Shown in pieces: positions 1 to 10,575 of a stretch of 64,000 nt of DNA; within the stretch, counting starts at the first letter, position 1; the number at the start of each line of letters is the position of its first letter. Both the position numbers and the translations under genes were made by a program. The notes beneath the pieces were generated by a model that was given only the letters and a program-made list of their open reading frames with translations, was not told where the DNA came from and did not search any database. Source of the DNA: Amanita rubescens (taxonomy: Eukaryota > Basidiomycota > Agaricomycetes > Agaricales > Amanitaceae); assembly GCA_015039365.1 (NCBI GenBank), contig WION01000127.1, forward strand, positions 1-64,000, in the 5' to 3' direction.

Positions 1-304
1 GTCACATTCGTAGCATTATTGAGCCGCGTTACGGTCGTTGTTGCGAACAGTCTGTGGATAAGGCTTTTGAGGTTCGTTACTTTTCCTGTCTCCTTTCAAT
101 GTCTCATTCTTCCCAGCGTTTACCGCCAACTTCAACTAAAGGTACCCTCCCATCTCTTGAATCGGACAACCCGCTCGTGAAAGTGGACCATGTCATAGAT
201 TGCATTTAAAATATTGTAGCAGCTGGAGGTGGAAAGCGTAGTAGCAATTAAGACGCGTACAGTTATTTCATTCAAAAATGTACATAACATTTGAACGTAT
301 CATA

Positions 305-2393
305 TCAAGAAAGGTCTTTCATATCGATCTTTCCCAGTATGATTACAAACTGTATGTTTAGACTTGCACAGTTTCTCATCGTGTCATCGTCTGGGGCAGC
401 TCTCGTCTTCCAACTGCCAACCGTATACCCAACGGTTGCAATATACTTACAAGGGGGTATGTCGGTCTTACCGCTATTATATATTGGTAGATCATTGATG
501 CACTTCCAACTGTCTTGGTCAAACATAAAGTTTTGGTTGCCACGGGCATCGTAAATGGGAACTTGAAACAAGAACGTTTGAGGTTACATGAACTCTATCA
601 AAATTTCACATACCAGTGTCCTTGAAACCGAGGGACGGAGAAAAATGTGTTGTTTTGCCCTTGTTCGGATTCGGAGATGTTCCAAGTTTAACAGGAGAAG
701 ATGTAAGAAGGCCTGCGGGTACTCGTGGGCGAACGGGAGAGCTGGAAGCTTCAAAATTATCTATGGGTTAGCAAGATCAATGAACACCAAAGAAAAGAAA
801 CAACAGCGCACAGGATGTCGCATAATTTCCGTTATTATAATCTCCACCTGCCCCTTCTCTTCGCGTAGTAAGAATCAAAGTGCCTGACTCTAACAAGCAT
901 ACATATTCCTCCGTCTCAAACACCGTTCCTATGTAAGCGAGAAGTCGTTGGACTTCTCCCGCAAATGGAAGTAACAGAACCTGACGGATCTAACGAATAG
1001 CGACATTGAATCAAAGTATCAGTACATTGAGCAATATGGCATCACCTTATGTCCGGATTAATTGTACTATCTCCCGGAGTTTTCATTGGAATCAACGATA
1101 AGTCCTGTTGTAATGAACACCACGTTCCTTCCATGTTTGCTGTTTTCGCCCTTAAAGCAGATTTTGCCAGCGTCATATGTGACCTAGCGCGGGTGATGCT
1201 CGAGAAGGATAACAAAAAGGCAGGGTGTAAGTAAATTTGACAGCCGCAGCCAATTGCCTATTGGGCGATATAGTTAACAGAAAATTGACAAGAAGTGTTA
1301 ATAAACGTACTGTTTACCCTTAGGTCCGGAGGCCATGTTCATGATAACGTTTTCATATCCCAGGGCAACATTTGATGCAGGCTCAGGTTGTGCTTGACCA
1401 TAGCGAACGAATTGTATTACCGATGTATTCCTGTGAATCATGATGTCAATGATGTAGTATGGTCGTAACAGCATAACTTGCCTAAGTGCTGGCAGCGATT
1501 TATGATCTTCACGCAAGAGGGGATCGATCGCGTCTTCATCTAATATCATAGGGTTATTCTGAATATCTTTATTTCGTTTGATGCCAGAGTCTGTGATTTC
1601 TGGAAAAGAATCTAAATATATTGGTGCCGTTTCCTTAGCGCCCTGATCTTTAGACAAAACCTTTGACGGAGTTCGTATTTCAAGTGAATGCGCGCTGTGC
1701 AGCCCATCCGAATCGTTGTCGCTGTCATTTGAGTTGTCAAGATCCGAATCAAAAAATCTGAGTTGAAATTCTAGTATACAATCATGAGTAATCGCTAAAG
1801 TGAAAACTAACAATTTGGAGGATTTTTCCAAGGTAGATGATTGAGGAATGAAGCCCGGCTTGCCTTTCGACGATCGTGCCGTCTGATCGGCAAGGGCAGA
1901 ATCACTAGATTCGCTAAAGTCTACCATGCGCTTCATGAAAATGAATGAAGACATACCTGCGAAGATTAAAAACTTTTGGTTTCTTGACTTTTGCAACGGG
2001 ATCTTCGTCTCTCTCTGATGTTTCATGTTCGCCGTGGTCAGATATGTCTTCGACTCTGGAAGTGCATTTAAGCGGAACGTCGCTATCATCATCGCTCGAA
2101 ACGAGTTTCTTCTGCTTCTTTGAGATCGGGCCAGTTTCCAAAAGACTGAGGAACAATGTCATAAAAGAAAAGACCGATAATCAAGAACTTACGGCTGTTG
2201 ATCATCCGATATCTCGCTGTCTTTCTGTGACAGCTTATCTTGGACATCATGGTTCTCTTGCGACGCTGGTAGTTCACTGGTGGCATAGGGTACAATGTAA
2301 GCGAACAAGATGACTGCATCACATACGAATCTGTAACAACTGGCTGCAATTGGTACGTTTGGTGTTAATTCGCTTTCTTTTGGATGGGGCCAT
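305..2393 (-). CDS. Multi-exon hypothetical protein gene (lineage-specific basidiomycete type)
   Basis: Spliced minus-strand gene. I chose the ATG at 2393 because it opens a basic N-terminus (MAPSKRKR, a possible nuclear signal) that joins the following exons in frame. Exons that join cleanly: 2393-2323, 2276-2193, 2145-1957, 1904-1812, 1757-1311, 1257-about 1184, then 989-812, 760-614 and 561-305 (stop). Introns are 46-56 nt with GT/AG ends; the intron at 811-761 has the branch site GCTAAC. The first half is acidic and serine-rich (DSDLDNSNDSDNDSD), so probably disordered. The last exon reads VPIYDARG, DLPIYNSG and VGYTVG, a pattern I associate with an expanded hypothetical family of mushrooms; that link is from memory and no function is known. 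The piece 1184-1046 does not join its neighbours in one frame, so either a splice was missed or the gene carries a 1-nt frameshift. The neighbouring gene is divergent. Confidence 0.6.
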
Positions 2394-2620
2394 CGAGAGG
2401 GAAGCACTTTAGAGATATGGAAAGAGATGAAGCAGTGAATGAGGGATAGAAGGCGCCAAAGAAAGTCAACGCCTCGTCTGCATGATAAAGCGCACCGATC
2501 GCAAGCCATATCTTTCTGGCGATTAGGAGGACGAAGGCCGACAAGAAACGGGTAATCTGGAATGGCATGGAAACCGGAAGTTGAACGTATGGTGGAGTTC
2601 TGAATGATCGAATAGGAGGA

Positions 2621-3215
2621 GCGCATCACATGAGGGAAATTAATTGAGCATCGGAATATTGTAGGGTTCGGAGCTGCGTTTCATGTAGTGCCACTGGCAA
2701 ACGTGAGGAGACAGCATTTAGAATTGCATGGATACACGACGTCGTATGTGAGATTTAGAGGCAAATAGAATGATGTCATAGAATTGCAGTGATGGGACTG
2801 TTGGCGCATCACATGATGGTAAATCATTAAGCATCGGGATACTGTAGGCTTCGGAGCTCCGTTTGATCCAGCGCCCGTCGGGTTAAATCGTCTTCCAACA
2901 CTGATATCGCTATGCTGGCACACGCTACCATTGCGCAATTAATCCACATTCTTGCCGAAGCCTTCCAGATACACGACGTTGTATGTGATATTTAGAATAC
3001 GGATGCAAATAGAATGATGTCATAGAATTGCAGTGATGGGACTGTTGGCGCATCACATGATGGCAAATCACTAAGGATCGGGATACTACCGTGAGCTTCG
3101 GAGCTCCGTTTGATGCAGCGCCTGTCGGGTTAATATGTCTTCCAACACTGATATGGCTATGCTGGCACACGCTACCATGGCGCAATTAATCCACATTTTT
3201 GCCGGAGCGTTCTAG
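2621..3215. repeat. Three-copy tandem repeat between divergent genes
   Basis: Three diverged copies start with GCGCATCACATGA at 2621, 2804 and 3048 (units of about 183, 244 and at least 165 bp). Shared words include ATGATGTCATAGAATTGC, TTCGGAGCTCCGTTTGAT and CTATGCTGGCACACGCTACC; unit 1 lacks an internal block present in units 2 and 3. The array fills most of the interval between the start codons at 2393 (minus) and 3406 (plus), so it probably lies in a shared upstream region. Confidence 0.85.
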
Positions 3216-3405
3216 AACCCTCCAAGAAAATATCCGGTGTTCGGATGCAGTGCCTGAATTCGCCAACCCGCCTGGCTTTGCTGAAGTTGCTAGGCGTCAG
3301 TATGGGATGATCAGGGATTACGACGGATCACTGGTGGTCATATATAGTAAAGTATGAGCTGAAAAGCGAAGTGAACGCATCACTTATTCGCATCCAATCG
3401 CAGAC

Positions 3406-4690
3406 ATGAACGGCAACCATGACCTGGAGGCTGCAGGTAGATTTCAGTTTGAGTCTACCAATTGTATAAATAACTGCTTAATGTGCTATGACCCAACAGC
3501 AAAACAACTAGAATCCCTTGCAGAAGAGAGGAGAGTCAATATTGTGTCGGGGATACAGTTATCGCGCTGCACAAAGGTTCGTAGGTTCCTTGCAGAAGAC
3601 ACTAGTGGATCATTGGAGTCGAACTTGTTTTGCAGGCTTCTGACTGGCCCGATGCGTTCAATGTCGTACAAATGAAATCAATCAAGCAGCTTGTCTTCTC
3701 AGAGAAAATCTCTAAAGATCAGGATTCTGCTATGAACCATATGAATGAGGTTGTTGCACACGTGCAAGGCATCATTTGGCGTCATGATCTACCTCCATTC
3801 AGGAATCAAGCAATGTAAGTTGAGGTGTCACTATTACGTGCTAATGCTAATAAACAGAGAAAGAAATGCAAATAAAGCGAAGTATCTTCGTCAAGGCGTA
3901 TCACTGACAGGGCTTGGTACTCCAACGTTCGATGCGGCATTAAGCGGGATTCTAGATGTATATTCCCTATTCAGTCGACATGTGCCGCGCGACAAACTCA
4001 AGCCGTGTTCATGCATTGATGCTTATGGTGAATTCACGAGCATCGAATCATCAAATCGTTACTTTACCTCAATTAAAGATTGTGGTCTGACCGAAAAGCA
4101 TATAACATTTTCAAGCGAAATCGATCCATATGGAATTCTAACAAGCTTTGAAAACTCAAGTTATATCCACAGCGACAACAATATAGTTGAATATTTCGAG
4201 AGAACCATTTTGGATGACGGGGAAAAAAAGTGAGTCGAAATATCATGCGGGCCAAACAAGTAACTAATTAGTCTTTGACATAGATATATGAAAATATCGC
4301 CAGTTCGATTTCAAATTGGCGATATTGTTGAAGTTCAAATGACGTTTACGTTAGTACCGGTGTTCGGGAATGAGTATAAGATGGTATCTATCTTAAGAAG
4401 TATGACAATGCTTGACAGCTTGTTCTCTCAGGTAAAAGCGTACATCACTATGGGATAAAGATGTTTAAGTTAATTATTAATCGCAGAAAGCATTCGCATC
4501 AAAAGCAGCATCTAAACTGCTTATGAACTTGAAGCCGACAGGTAATATGTGCGTCGTGAAAAGAAGGACTGGATATGACGACGAAGAACGTGCAAGCATT
4601 CGTTTAAAGATGAGCGAAATGGTGATCGAAGACGCAGAAAATGAGATGAATGAGAGAACGAGTGAAGAGGGTGTTGAAGAGCATAACTGA
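3406..4690 (+). CDS. Five-exon hypothetical protein gene, 357 aa
   Basis: Exons 3406-3576, 3636-3814, 3858-4229, 4284-4431 and 4487-4690 (stop TGA) sum to 1074 nt, exactly 358 codons. All four introns are GT...AG and 43-59 nt long; the intron at 3815-3857 has branch-like CTAAT words before its acceptor. The spliced protein contains QGVSLTGLGTPTFDAA, a cysteine pair KPCSCIDAYG, and near the C-terminus GDIVEVQMTF followed by YKMVSILRSM, resembling a conserved strand-rich module in an expanded hypothetical family of Agaricomycetes (recalled, not searched). No signal peptide or membrane segment is evident. Its function is unknown. It is divergent from the 305-2393 gene and shares its repeat-containing upstream region. 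The intact splicing and frame suggest a live gene. Confidence 0.75.
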
Positions 4691-5554
4691 CGAAACAGTT
4701 AGGTGTCGTTGTCAAGAGATAAAATAAAGATGTTTGATTGGTATATCCATACTAGCTACCAACTGCGACCAATAGAAAGTAGAAGAAGCGAAACAGAGTT
4801 ATAGCCTGAGATCAGCCTTTTTGCTCCATCCCAGCGGACCGCTCAACGTTAAGGCATTCCATGTCTCATTTCCTTATTCTACATGTACGTAGCATACATC
4901 GAGAGGCCTTGGCAAGGATAAAATACTTAGAATCTATTTAGCGACGTTCGCATCTACCAACCATCCGCTCGGCGACAACGTCTTCCATGTCTCATTTACT
5001 TAATCTCTGTGACATTTCCTGGAACTAGGTGGCAAGGATAAGTCACTTCATGATCATCAGAATCGACTCGACAACGTTGGTTGGCCATCGCCTGCCTCGC
5101 CGCCTTGCCCATCTGCAACCACTGTATACCACACCGTCCCCAATCCCGCTCACCAACACCTCTTACAGCCACAAGGAACCCCCTCAACGCCTATCAGTGC
5201 TTTCGTCACTCGTCTACAAGTTCCCTGTTCCCCCTCTACGGTGACACTTCCGCTACTCCCAGTCCCGTGCTACGAATGTGAATGCGAGCGTTGGGAGCTC
5301 AGCAGGGACTGAGGATACGAATGGGAGGGTGCTAGGGCCAAGAGCGCATGACGCTCGACGGCATTCTCACCAGTGTAAAGCGAAATCAAATGTCGTTAAC
5401 CTGCATCCTGCGCCACCACTTTCAGATCGCCATCCCATACTCGACACAAAACCACATACCTTTAGCATTCTCAAATATGCCTTCAACAGGGTCGGATGAT
5501 TGAGTGCGACTACTATATCCGCAGCGAGCCTCGCATTCTTTGACTCCGTACCAA
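4691..5554. other. Intergenic DNA, no gene recognised; one direct repeat
   Basis: No convincing coding exons are seen on either strand. Two diverged direct copies of a block beginning TTCCATGTCTCATTT and ending near GGCAAGGATAA lie at about 4858-4920 and 4986-5040. The rest is moderate-GC DNA; the short open frames around 5000-5500 lack splice or compositional support. Confidence 0.5.
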
Positions 5555-5665
5555 CGTATGTATGGTAAAATTCCAGTATCCTGTCTTTGCTTCTGGAACA
5601 GATAGTTGAGCGGCGTATGTATGGTAAAATTCCAGTATACTGTCTTGCATCTGGAATAGATAGTC
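5555..5665. repeat. Two-copy 59-bp tandem repeat
   Basis: CGTATGTATGGTAAAATTCC begins at 5555 and again at 5614, giving a period of 59 bp. Both units continue with CAGTAT.CTGTCTT and a CTGGAA.AGATAG word. The second copy runs into the tRNA-like sequence at 5663. Confidence 0.8.
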
Positions 5666-5745
5666 GTCGTCGAGCGGTTCAGGTTTAGTGGCAGTAGAGT
5701 CGTGTAATCAAAGAATGACTAATAGGTTCGAACTCCGACGTACCA
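5663..5745 (+). other. tRNA-like sequence (possible tRNA pseudogene or SINE head)
   Basis: The segment has a B-box-like GGTTCGAACTCC near 5725-5736, an A-box-like TGGCAGTAGAG near 5689-5699, and partly complementary ends (CGTCG near 5667, CGACG near 5737). The anticodon stem AGTCG/TGACT has an overlong loop. This is not a functional tRNA by eye. It could be a decayed tRNA, a tRNA-derived SINE, or chance. Confidence 0.2.
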
Positions 5746-5998
5746 AGTTAGCATTTTGTCAGAGGACGTTTGCTGAAAATGACAAATTGAGAAAGAGATA
5801 TCACCATGCATAGACTAATAAAAAACATTACTTGTTAAAAATTCACTGAATGAGTTTAAGTTGGTTAAAAGACCGGACAGCTAGCATTTCGGGACTTACC
5901 GGCGTTTAAACCTTATCCAAAAAAGGAAAAAAACGCGATTTGGGCCATCACAAAAACGGTATAAGACCGAGTCCTTCACTTCGTTCGGCCTCGGAATA
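5746..5998. other. No feature recognised
   Basis: No coding or repeat structure is seen apart from a short palindrome-like stretch near 5965-5990 (TCCTTCACTTCG...). Confidence 0.5.
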
Positions 5999-6427
5999 AA
6001 CATAATGAAAATTGCATACAAATTAGAGCCTCACAACAGCCATGCAAAACATTGCTCCTCATCAGCATCCCAGAGAACTATGTTTCTGAGTGTGGTGAGG
6101 GAAATAGCTAGCAGATTGAACATGAGAAACTAATTGTATATTGCTTTTTGCATGTCATGGACCACATTGCTAATGAGAAACACAATAATTTTGACATCCC
6201 TTCACAAAATACTTCATATCTCATGAACCACTGGGCCAAATTACATGAATAAGGGCTCAAAATGAAGCTAAGGACCAGCTCTACAAGGTTGCACAATTTA
6301 ACTGGTCATAACCAGTCTGGTTAAGGTTAGGGAAAGGGCCTAACCTTAACTGATAATTAACTGGTCGAGCAGTTAGGTTCAGTTAAGTTACGGTTAATTG
6401 CGGTTACATAACTTAACCTCCCATCAC
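5999..6427 (-). mobile_element. Truncated non-autonomous hAT-like element (same family as 20224-21004)
   Basis: This is the reverse complement of the first part of the element at 20224-21004. Similarity is so high that a 62-codon open frame inside it (6108-6296 minus; 20357-20545 plus) translates identically. The outer end at 6427 carries the terminal repeat TAGTGATGGGAGGTTAAG read on the minus strand. The match stops near 5999, so the copy is truncated. It carries no transposase and would depend on an autonomous hAT enzyme. It cuts off the 5' part of the hAT transposase gene that follows. Confidence 0.75.
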
Positions 6428-8620
6428 TAGCATTGACGCTGCTCATGCTGGTGTGAAAGGATACCTAGCGAATGGATCTATTTCAGCTGCGTTCGGAAAA
6501 GGCCAGCTTACTCATACCTATTCCTCGTGTCCAATGACCAAGCTTGAAATTAAGTAAGTCGTGGTAGAATTGTGTCCAAAGGATTGGATTAATTCGGAAA
6601 CAGGGCTGAAATAGTGCGGTGGGTTGTCGAAAGCTTGCGCCCATTTGAAGTTGTCGCGGATCACAGATTCAAAACCCTTATGAAGACAGGTCGCCCAGAG
6701 TTCTACCTGCCCCATCCGTCAACCGTGTCATGCGATGTTCGATTAGTATTCAGACGCACCCGCAAGAGGATCGCCGAGATGCTGCAGGCATATGAAGGTG
6801 CCCTGAGCTTCTCCACCGATGCCTGGACATCTGAGGCCAGTCATCGTTTGTTTGTCGCAATCATTGTTCATTTTGAACATAATGGATCGCCGTTAGCAAT
6901 GGTTCTTGACGTGATAGAAGTGGCAGAGGTAAGTTATGAACTGAACTCACCACGGCAAGCATCTGAGTCCATCTTACAGCATCACACTGGCATTGTGCTT
7001 GCGCAGGTGTTTGCGCGTGTTCTCAACAGTTTTGGTATCTCTGACAAAATTCTGGCGATCACTGGCGATAACGCATCAAATAATGATACTATGATCGATG
7101 AGCTTGAAGAAATCGTACTGGAGTTCAATGGCTCAGCTGCACGTGCTCACTGCTTCTTGCATGTTACTAATTTAGTCGTGAAATGCTTGATAAATCAATT
7201 CAATGCTAGTCATTTTAATCAAGATGAAGTCGATAAAATGGAAGCACAGGGTATTGCCATAGCTGCGGATATGGTGACGCATGGGCCCCAGAATGACGAG
7301 GATGAGGAGGAAAATAGTTTGGATGATGAGGACAGTATTGTTGATGGGCTCATTCTGATGACGGCTCAGCAGCGCCAAAGTTGAGGCCTCAATAAGGCCT
7401 ATATGATTGATTCTTCTAAAGGTATGATAATGTGCTGTGGTTCACAATAGTGAAGTCTGACTCGACCTGATCAGCTTCGTAAACTGAGCTTCAAAATGAT
7501 AAACTCGCCCACTAGCTTGCTTCCTGCATGGGAATCTGCATTAAAAGATGCCAGTCTGGATGTCAGATGCATGCCACGTGATGTACGAACCCAGTGGAAC
7601 TCAACGTATGATATGCTCCACTTCGCCTTGGAATACCGAGAGGGGATTGACGCCATCACGGACAAGGTACGACTAGGCATTGACAAGTTGGGCTTGAGTG
7701 AAGCAGATTGGAAGCTTGTGGAGCAGTTGCAAGACATTTTGCAGGTGAGACTCTACACTCTGCCACGTCACAAGCAATGACTGACGTTCTGCTCTACATC
7801 CACTGCTATTCTCACCCACGGTCCCACTCGGCCTCATGTCCCATTGCCTGAACCCTTGCCCTGCGCATGCCCTACCCACACACCAAAACCCATTCCATGC
7901 GTACAGGTCCTGAAAGAGGCAATGCTTTACTTCTCTCAATCGAAGCCTAATCTCGTGATGGTAATCCCCGCTATGGATTACATTGACGAGATATTCACCA
8001 CAGGATTGTTAAATGAGAGAAGATTGGATCCAGCTATCTGCGCCGCAATCGGCCTCACTAAAAAGATGCTCAACTGATATTACAGTAAGATGGATATGTC
8101 TAGTGTTTACAGGTCAGGTCAGGTTAGGTTATTTGCCCAAATTTTGAATAACTGTGACTGTAACCGGTTATTGAATGACCCCTAAACCTAGTAACTGTAA
8201 CCTGACCAGTTGTAACCGGTCACAACTGGTCAGGTTTGTTGAAACTAGGGGTAACAAGTCCCTAGCGAGCAGCGCAGTCTAGTACATGGAATGTACTACT
8301 TACCGAGTGTGGTGTGGAGTTGTTAAGAGCTTACTGGAGCTGGGGCTCAACAGTAGACAGTAGAGAGGATAATAGGATGAGGATTGACGCTACTAGAGTA
8401 CAGTTTATATACTACTAAACTACAAATAAGTACAAAGAGTCTTATCAGTATGAGTCAAAGGTATTTGACTCATAAGGCGTCATTCCACAGCAATGCACAG
8501 CTATTGTACAGCAATGCATAGCTTTGCGCAGCACTTGACTCATCAATTATATTGACTGACTCATCACATTATCAATCTTCAATGTGATAGGTTGATAACC
8601 ATAACGTATATATGTCTTCT

Positions 8621-8850
8621 ATTCTCATGTCAACATATATTCACATCATCAATAGTTCCACTATTATGATTGGATGATCTTATGAGAATATCTCTAGGAT
8701 ATTCTCATGTCAGAATATGTTCTCATCATCAATCATCCACTATTATGATTGGTAGATGAGTATGAGAATATGTCGAATATATTCTCATGTCAATATATTA
8801 TCTCACACTCAATCATCCACAATTATGATTGGTTGAGAGACGAGTAAGTA
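8621..8850. repeat. 80-bp tandem repeat, three units
   Basis: ATTCTCATGTCA begins at 8621, 8701 and 8781, an exact 80-bp period. Units share ATCATCCACTATTATGATTGG and TATGAGAATAT; the pair TATTCTCAT/ATGAGAATA makes each unit able to fold back. The array lies inside the non-autonomous element at 8101-9610. Confidence 0.85.
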
Positions 8851-8979
8851 ACTGAGCGTTATTACATTAGTTAGTGTAAACTAATGATATCACTTATATT
8901 TACTATATACTGTATGTATATCGTATATTATAAGTTCAACAAGGTTAACCTTGCATAACCAGTTATGACCAGTTAAAAA

Positions 8980-9270
8980 TCTGCAAATAGAAATTGAAAA
9001 TGCTCCACCAATTTCAGTCCCATCACCAGTGGAGTATTTTGCTATTCTTTCTGAGGGTTAGTGGCATGTATGTATAGGATAATTTGCAAATAGACATAGA
9101 AAATCCTCCACTAATTGCAGTGTTGTCATTGGCAGAGTATTTTGCTATTTTTTCTGATGGTTGGAACTTGGTGGTGGCATGTATATGATAATCTGCAAAA
9201 TAAAAATAGAAAATGCTCTGCCAATTGCAGTGTCATTATTGGCAGAGTATTTTGCTATTTCTCTGAAGAT
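8980..9270. repeat. Diverged tandem repeat of about 110 bp, three units
   Basis: Three units each contain a TGCAAATAGAAAT-like word, a CCACCAATTTCAGT-like word and GGAGTATTTTGCTATT (starting near 8980, 9083 and 9193). A related inverted segment, GGGCAGAGTATTTTAAGG, occurs near 26060. Confidence 0.6.
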
Positions 9271-10406
9271 TGTGAGGTAGAGAATTGGGAGGTATAGTGG
9301 TCATGTAGTCATCTTTTTCAAAATTTCTTTTTAAATTCATGGGTGTATCACTTTTAGAGCTCAAGACATAGGGTAATTCAAGATAATATAGACAGTGTAG
9401 TTCACAACAAATAACCCATTTCAAGTTGGTCATCATAACTGGTCATGACCAGTTATAGACCAGTTATACCAATTGGGCCATTTGCCATAACTGTAACTGT
9501 AACTGATCACTGACCGGTATAACTGTGACCGATGGTCAGGTTATAACTGGTAGCGGTTAGGTCAGGTTACAGTTATTTTCCAGTTATTGTGACCTGACCT
9601 GTAAACACTAGATATGTCGGACTTGTACAGAATTGCTATGAGTACGTGCTTATAATTTATTCTCTATTCCTCCACAAGAATTAACTCAATAACCGCAATG
9701 CTTCACCCTCAACACAAACTGGAATACTTCAAGCACGCTAAATGGTTGGAGAATTGGATCGCGACTGCGCGGGAACTTTTGCGCTCAGCCTATGAGTACT
9801 CATATGCGGATTGCGTCATTCCAAATGCCGACAAGCAGGCCAAAGAAAAGGGCAAGGCGAAAGAGAATAGTAAGGCATCTAAACAGAAGGTGAGACTGCC
9901 ATTTAGTACTATGAGAGAGGAGCTCAGTTTTCTATGCCTCATCAGGAAGAAAAAGTGAACATATTCGATAATTTGCCATCGCTCACCAAGCCCAAAATGT
10001 CGCGCCTCCGCGATGAACTTGGAAACTATCTCGCAACCAATATAGAAGAGGTGGATGACCCAATTGCATGGTGGAACAAATGCTGTTCCGTCTATCCACG
10101 ACTCTCATGTATGGCGCTGGATTATTTGTCGGTCCCTGGTAAGTTCAAATTGACTTATTCTATACAACCACTTTAATAAATGAATTGAATAGCTATGTCC
10201 GTTGACTTTGAGCGACTTTTCAGCCGTGGCCGTAATCTTATATCCCACACTCGAAACTGTTTGGCAGCTCAGACTGAGCACGCTATCCTTGCCTCAGAGA
10301 CTGGAGTTTGTTAGGGATGATCAAGAATGATGATCTCAAGGCCGTGGCTGCCATGCAGGACATTCAACAAACTGAAGTCATGCCAGAGGGGTGGGATGAT
10401 ATTTAG

Positions 10407-10575
10407 AGTCGTTACCAACTACTAGTAGCTACTATGTGCCAAGAATAGAGGGTTAACCCATCACCGGTTTATACCCGTAACCCGTAAAAGCTTACCCGTT
10501 GAGAGGGTGTACCCATGCCTTGGCAGGTATAACCCGGCCATGGGTGCGGGTGCGGGTCCACCTGCCCACACCTGC
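10407..10575. repeat. hAT subterminal repeat region (ACCCG words)
   Basis: Dense TACCCGTAACCCG, GCGGGTGCGGGTCC and GCGGGTTTACCCG words directly follow the hAT transposase stop. Such clustered short words are typical transposase-binding subterminal DNA of hAT elements. The terminal inverted repeat itself was not located. Confidence 0.5.

Larger units (their letters stand above)
8101..9610. mobile_element. Non-autonomous hAT-type element, 1510 bp, with 8-bp target duplication
   Basis: The ends are perfect inverted repeats, TAGTGTTTACAGGTCAGGTC on the left and its complement on the right. The insert is flanked by GATATGTC at 8093-8100 and again at 9611-9618, the 8-bp duplication expected of hAT transposition. 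No transposase frame is inside. Subterminal DNA is rich in AACTGGTCA/ACCGGTTA words. It interrupts the hAT transposase gene above, so it is younger than that copy. The same right end occurs at 55962. Confidence 0.9.
6428..10406 (+). pseudogene. hAT-family transposase gene, broken
   Basis: This is a decayed hAT (hobo/Ac/Tam3) transposase, which would cut and paste the element via an RNase H-like DDE core. Recognisable pieces in order: KGQLTHTYSSCPMTKLEIK (exon ends 6553), FSTDAWTSEASHRLF, ITGDNASNNDTMID, RTQWNSTYDML, the join LQDILQ to VLKEAMLYFSQ across an intron ending near 7908, HPQHKLEYFKHAKW, and the C-terminal dimerisation region DDPIAWW and SVDFERLFSRGRNLISHTRN, ending EGWDDI with a stop at 10404. 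Clear introns include 6554-6603 and 6929-6979. Breaks: the BED zinc-finger end is lost at 6427; TGA at 8075 replaces an expected Arg; a 1510-bp element is inserted at 8101-9610; an acceptor near 9695 lacks AG; there is a frameshift near 10300. It cannot make active enzyme. Confidence 0.85.

Noticed and set aside
1049..1234. Plus-strand open frame at 1049-1234
   Set aside because: It is antisense to exons of the well-spliced minus-strand gene.
8621..9270. CRISPR-like array
   Set aside because: 80-bp and about 110-bp repeats without unique spacers, inside a eukaryotic hAT element.
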